Assembly: GCF_018129405.1 (NCBI RefSeq)
Contig: NZ_JAFCLP010000036.1
Coordinates: 1-35,515, forward strand
Direction: 5' to 3'
Origin: Bradyrhizobium iriomotense
Lineage (GTDB): Bacteria > Pseudomonadota > Alphaproteobacteria > Rhizobiales > Xanthobacteraceae
DNA: 35,515 nucleotides
Both the position numbers and the translations under genes were made by a program. Positions 35,439 to 35,515 of the stretch are shown in pieces. The notes under the pieces are model-generated. The model had not been told where the DNA came from, did not search any database, and saw only the letters and a list, made by a program, of their open reading frames with translations. Position 1 is the first letter of the stretch. The number at the start of each line of letters is the position of its first letter.

Positions 35439-35515
35439 CTAGAGCATGTTGTTTTTGACTGGAATCGGGATTCCCACCGGGAGCGATTTCTGATTCAACC
35501 TCCATGCTGGAGGGC
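35439..35515. repeat. Right copy of the perfect 77-bp terminal inverted repeat
   Basis: It is the exact reverse complement of bases 1-77. It begins at CTAG (35439-35442) and runs to the last base. Together with the left copy it frames the whole window. Upstream of it lies another repeat at 35390-35431, so two repeat families sit side by side here. Confidence 0.97.

Overview
The window is high-GC alphaproteobacterial chromosome and most resembles Bradyrhizobium (Rhizobiales, Nitrobacteraceae). The evidence is protein families and gene order (purD/xseA, an lpxK-waaA operon, DUF2093, DUF4170, DUF6101, hisZ-hisG, CIRCE-controlled groESL, a BacA-like ABC transporter) together with many short palindromic intergenic repeats typical of that genus. 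I see no tRNA, rRNA, transposase, integrase, phage gene or CRISPR array. Gene content is mainly core housekeeping and cell-envelope functions.

Layout, left to right. (1) 1-5284: purD on the minus strand; a three-gene minus-strand operon (alpha/beta hydrolase, small membrane protein, winged-helix regulator) with a twin-palindrome operator candidate in its divergent promoter; then xseA on plus. (2) 5285-7700: a repeat-rich stretch holding four different palindromic repeats, a 49-residue ORF, a dienelactone-hydrolase-like exported protein whose nucleophile position is Ala, a DUF2093 protein and a PsiF-like secreted protein. (3) 7830-10058: an orphan three-gene Tad-like set (one TadG-like, two TadE-like). 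(4) 10087-15626: a tightly overlapping six-gene minus-strand operon pmbA, cysQ-like, DUF4170, DUF374-type acyltransferase, waaA, lpxK, which links lipid A/Kdo assembly with a nucleotidase and a PmbA/TldD-family protein. (5) 15899-21341: DUF6101, ubiA with an exported Cys-containing protein, rsmE, hisZ, hisG. (6) 21442-24292: a GT2 polyprenyl-phosphate glycosyltransferase overlapping a ChbG/HpnK (YdjC) deacetylase, then a DUF2076 protein. (7) 24544-27167: an L,D-transpeptidase, a CheZ-type phosphatase and a lipoprotein. (8) 27324-29585: groESL with a sigma70-like promoter and a CIRCE operator. (9) 29731-35346: two exported proteins (one META-like), an L-lactate permease and a BclA/SbmA-BacA-type ABC peptide transporter.

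Themes. Envelope functions recur: lipid A kinase, Kdo transferase, lipid A-type acyltransferase, GT2/deacetylase pair, L,D-transpeptidase and a BacA-type transporter. The strongest structural oddity is that the window begins and ends with the same perfect 77-bp sequence in inverted orientation. The exact 77-bp length, with divergence right at the inner edge, looks like de Bruijn-graph contig ends meeting at one dispersed repeat, so the window is probably one whole contig. The left copy also supplies the purD stop codon. No wholly new system is proven here. The best candidates for follow-up are the GT2-deacetylase pair (analogous to Francisella FlmF2-NaxD), the orphan Tad-like set with a repeat-rich passenger, the DUF374 acyltransferase operon and the twin operator of the hydrolase/membrane/regulator cassette.
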